DNA from: Alphaproteobacteria bacterium
GTDB lineage: Bacteria > Pseudomonadota > Alphaproteobacteria > Rhizobiales > Xanthobacteraceae
Assembly: GCA_005884685.1 (NCBI GenBank)
Contig: VBAH01000019.1
Location: 144,004 to 208,003, forward strand
Length of the DNA: 64,000 nt
Direction of reading: 5' to 3'
Positions 61,976-64,000 of this stretch are shown here, piece after piece. The position numbers were made by a program, and so were the translations under genes. The notes below the pieces were generated by a model that searched no databases, was not told the DNA's origin, and worked only from the letters and a program-made list of their open reading frames with translations. Each line of letters starts with the position of its first letter. Position 1 is the first letter of the stretch.

Positions 61976-62776
61976 ATGGATTTCACCGGCAAGGTTGCGG
62001 TGGTCACCGGCGGCGGCAACGGTATCGGCCGCGCCACATCCGCGGCATTCGCACGCCACGGTGCCAAGGTCGTGGTGGTGGACCGCGACGCCGCGGGCGC
62101 GCAAGCGACCGCCGGCATCATCCGCCAGAACGGCGGCGACGCCGCTGCGGTGACAGCCGATGTCACCAAGGCGGCAGACGTGAAGGCCTACGTGACGGCG
62201 GCGATCGAGACATACGGCCGGATCGACTGCTTCTTCAACAATGCCGGCATCGAAGGCAAGGTTGCTCCGACCGCTGAGTACGAGGAGGCGGTGTTCGATG
62301 CGGTGATCGGCGTGAACCTGAAGGGCGTCTTTCTCGGCCTGCGCCACGTGCTGCCGGAAATGATCCGCCAGGGCAGCGGCGCCGTGGTCAACACGGCGTC
62401 GATCGCCGGCCTGGTCGGAACACCGGGCATGCCGGCCTACGTGGCGTCCAAGCACGCCGTGATCGGATTGACCAAGGCAGCGGCCGGTGAGGTCGCCCGC
62501 CATGGGATCCGGGTGAACGCCGTATGCCCGGGCCCGGTCGACACGCGCATGATCCATGCGCTTGAGGAACAACTCGCGCCCGGCAACGCAGCCTCGGTTG
62601 CCGAACGCTACCAGGCGGCGATCCCGAGCGGGCGCTACACGACCGCGGAAGAGATCGCCAACATGGTGCTGTTCCTGTGCTCCGATCTCGCCTCCAACAC
62701 GACGGGCGGACAGTTCGTCGTCGACGGTGGGCGGACCGCAACGCCTGGCGCGGTGACCAATCTGATTGCGCGGTGA
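61976..62776 (+). CDS. SDR family oxidoreductase (glucose/3-oxoacyl-type)
   Basis: A 266-residue SDR. Motifs: GGGNGIGRATSAAF (about residues 12-25), Asp in VVVDRDAAGAQ (NAD preference), NNAG in CFFNNAGIEGKVAPTAEYEE, YVASKHAVIGLTKAAAGEV as the YxxxK region, and a C-terminal GGQFVVDGGRTATPG, the usual SDR ending. AGGCGG precedes the ATG. Together with the hydroxyacid dehydrogenase 28 bases after it, it may belong to a small catabolic operon. It could serve as a 3-oxoacyl reductase but nothing proves it. Confidence 0.88.
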   Translation: MDFTGKVAVVTGGGNGIGRATSAAFARHGAKVVVVDRDAAGAQATAGIIRQNGGDAAAVTADVTKAADVKAYVTAAIETYGRIDCFFNNAGIEGKVAPTAEYEEAVFDAVIGVNLKGVFLGLRHVLPEMIRQGSGAVVNTASIAGLVGTPGMPAYVASKHAVIGLTKAAAGEVARHGIRVNAVCPGPVDTRMIHALEEQLAPGNAASVAERYQAAIPSGRYTTAEEIANMVLFLCSDLASNTTGGQFVVDGGRTATPGAVTNLIAR

Positions 62777-62804
62777 GCCGCACCGTTCTCACCCTGGAGG
62801 CTGC

Positions 62805-63740
62805 ATGGCGCTGCTCATCGTCGAACTGGACAAGCGGATCGGCAACGCGAAGGAATGGCGCGACACGTTCAAGGAGCAGATCCCCGAACTGCCGGTCCGC
62901 ATCTGGCCCGATGCGGGCGACGTGACGGACATCGAATATCTCGCCTTCATGCATCCGGATTTCAACGCGCTCCCCGCCTTCCCGAAACTCAAAGCCATGT
63001 TCAGCCGCGCCGCCGGCGTGGATGACATCGTTGCGCATCCGAAGCTGCCGAGGGTCCCGCTCGGCAAGGTGGAGCCGCCGGGCGGCGATCCGATGATGAC
63101 GGAGTATGTCGTCATGCACGTGCTGCGCTTGCATCGCGAGATGCCTGCCTATCAGGCAGCGCAGGCGAGGCGCGAATGGCGCCGGGTGCCGATCGTACGC
63201 CCTGAGCAAAGACGCGTCGGTTTTCTCGGCTTCGGTTTGATGGCGAAGCCCCCCGCGCTGGTGCTGAAGTCGCTCGGGTTTCCGGTGTCGGCGTGGGTCC
63301 GCTCGCCACGGCAGACCGCGGAGGTTCCGATTTTTCATGGCCGCGACCAACTCGCGCCGTTTCTCGCTCAGACCGACATCGCGGTCTGTCTGCTACCGCT
63401 GACGGCGGAAACCGAAGGCATCTTCTGCGCGCGCACGTTCGCCATGATGCCGCGCGGGGCGATGCTGGTGAACGTCGGGCGTGGCAGGCACGTGGTGGAC
63501 GAAGACCTGATCGCCGCGCTCGATTCCGGGCAGCTTTCTCACGCCGCGCTGGACGCGCTGTGGCCCGAGCCGCTGCCGGCGGAGAGCCCGCTGTGGCTGC
63601 ATCCGAAGGTCACGGTGATGCCGCACGTGGCGCGGCGGCCGACCGTCGCCCAGTTGGTCACCGAAATGGTCAAGAACATCCGCAGTATCGAGGCCGGGGG
63701 GCCGCTGCTGGAGGAAGTGAACCTCAAGCTGGGCTATTGA
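62805..63740 (+). CDS. D-2-hydroxyacid dehydrogenase (GhrA-like glyoxylate/hydroxypyruvate reductase)
   Basis: A 311-residue enzyme. N-terminal part LLIVELDKRIGNAKEWRDTF and FSRAAGVDDIVAHPKLPRVP is as in GhrA; the Rossmann motif is RRVGFLGFGLMAKPPALVLK, where the third Gly of GxGxxG is Ala. Catalytic Arg is in MLVNVGRGRHVVDEDLIAAL, Glu in LWPEPLPAESPLW, His in VTVMPHVARRPTVA. It reduces glyoxylate or hydroxypyruvate with NAD(P)H. ATG 62805 follows GGAGG. Confidence 0.92.
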   Translation: MALLIVELDKRIGNAKEWRDTFKEQIPELPVRIWPDAGDVTDIEYLAFMHPDFNALPAFPKLKAMFSRAAGVDDIVAHPKLPRVPLGKVEPPGGDPMMTEYVVMHVLRLHREMPAYQAAQARREWRRVPIVRPEQRRVGFLGFGLMAKPPALVLKSLGFPVSAWVRSPRQTAEVPIFHGRDQLAPFLAQTDIAVCLLPLTAETEGIFCARTFAMMPRGAMLVNVGRGRHVVDEDLIAALDSGQLSHAALDALWPEPLPAESPLWLHPKVTVMPHVARRPTVAQLVTEMVKNIRSIEAGGPLLEEVNLKLGY

Positions 63741-63757
63741 TCGGCGGCTGTTATTGC

Positions 63758-63828
63758 GCCCTCTCCCCTTGTGGGAGAGGGCTGCTCAGAGATTCAACGA
63801 CGATGACTGGGTGAGGGGTAACCCCTTG
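63758..63828. repeat. Palindromic repeat after the hydroxyacid dehydrogenase
   Basis: GCCCTCTCCC (63758-63767) and GGGAGAGGGC (63773-63782) make a perfect 10-base-pair stem with loop CTTGT. About 30 bases on, GGGTGAGGGGTAACCCCT follows, the tail known from a family of dispersed repeats in alphaproteobacterial genomes. It may also act as a terminator for the preceding gene. Confidence 0.65.
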
Positions 63829-64000
63829 TTACTCTCATTGTCGCGACTCGCATAAGCTGCGAGTTGCGGTGGCAGGCGGGTGCCCGATAACCCCTCGGTC
63901 GTTGAAGACCGTAAGTGAGCTTGGCGCCCCGCTTGTCGTTCCATCGAACCCGAACAGTCGCCTGGGCCGCAAATTGCGAAGCTCGATTAGGCAAGGACGG
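63829..64000. other. End of window without recognisable gene
   Basis: About 170 bases without a convincing open frame on either strand. I saw no tRNA arm pattern or promoter. It may be the leader of a gene beyond the window or part of a larger repeat. Confidence 0.5.

Noticed and set aside
61183..62776. One of the two SDR genes as the missing FabG
   Set aside because: Both have only general SDR motifs and lie next to purF and a hydroxyacid dehydrogenase; nothing specific to ACP substrates is visible.

Overview
The window is high-GC, densely coded chromosomal DNA from an alphaproteobacterium, most likely a Hyphomicrobiales (Rhizobiales) member near Bradyrhizobium or its relatives. This rests on gene order (hda-permease-phosphatidyltransferase facing purM-purN; pepA-holC facing lptF-lptG-lptD-surA-pdxA-rsmA; fabD-acpP-fabF-mltG facing away from yicC-gmk neighbours; rpsF-rpsR-DUF2232-rplI; radA-cvpA-purF), on a CBP3-type cytochrome bc1 chaperone, and on a promoter matching the EcfG general-stress sigma factor. 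I saw no rRNA, tRNA, CRISPR array, prophage or intact insertion sequence, and no gene-free stretch longer than 300 bases.

Layout. 1-5323 (mostly minus): a cut-off PAS sensor protein, a MerR regulator, ihfA, fabH-plsX, DUF177 and CBP3. 5434-6650 (plus): bamE and two small unknown proteins. 6647-12876 (minus): ppx, ppk, hda, an AI-2E-family permease and a CDP-alcohol phosphatidyltransferase. 13004-18349 (plus): purM-purN, a glutathione transferase, an unknown membrane protein with an internal duplication, a carboxymuconolactone-decarboxylase-like protein and an epimerase. 18481-22112 (minus): a molybdopterin oxidoreductase, a TerC protein and ndk. 22292-25636 (plus): a small secreted protein, a lipoprotein, a methyltransferase and an S10-like peptidase. 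25633-30382: an ABC-F ATPase (minus), a Tat-exported cyclase-family protein (plus), holC and pepA (minus).

30585-38236 (plus) is a tightly overlapping outer-membrane biogenesis operon (lptF, lptG, lptD, surA) running into pdxA and rsmA, followed by a MITE-like palindrome and a zinc alcohol dehydrogenase. 39440-45295 (minus) holds gmk, yicC, mltG, fabF, acpP and fabD; fabG, normally between fabD and acpP, is missing. A D-aminoacylase-type amidohydrolase (minus) is divergent from a cluster of three small secreted Gly/Ser/Thr-rich proteins (47405-48843), the first preceded by a GGAAC-N16-CGTT EcfG-type promoter, followed by a secreted ClpP/SppA-fold protease. 49964-52372 is the ribosomal operon rpsF-rpsR-DUF2232-rplI, with a leader whose hairpin buries the rpsF ribosome-binding site. 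The remainder is a c-type cytochrome (minus), then cfa-like methyltransferase, dnaB, alr, radA, cvpA, purF, two SDR dehydrogenases and a D-2-hydroxyacid dehydrogenase (plus).

Most of the window is core housekeeping: fatty-acid and phospholipid synthesis, purine synthesis, LPS export, replication/repair and translation. The least explained part is 47.1-49.7 kb, where predicted stress-controlled, low-complexity secreted proteins sit beside a periplasmic protease. Three kinds of intergenic palindromic repeat (18353 and 61056; 38299; 63758) are the other accessory signal.
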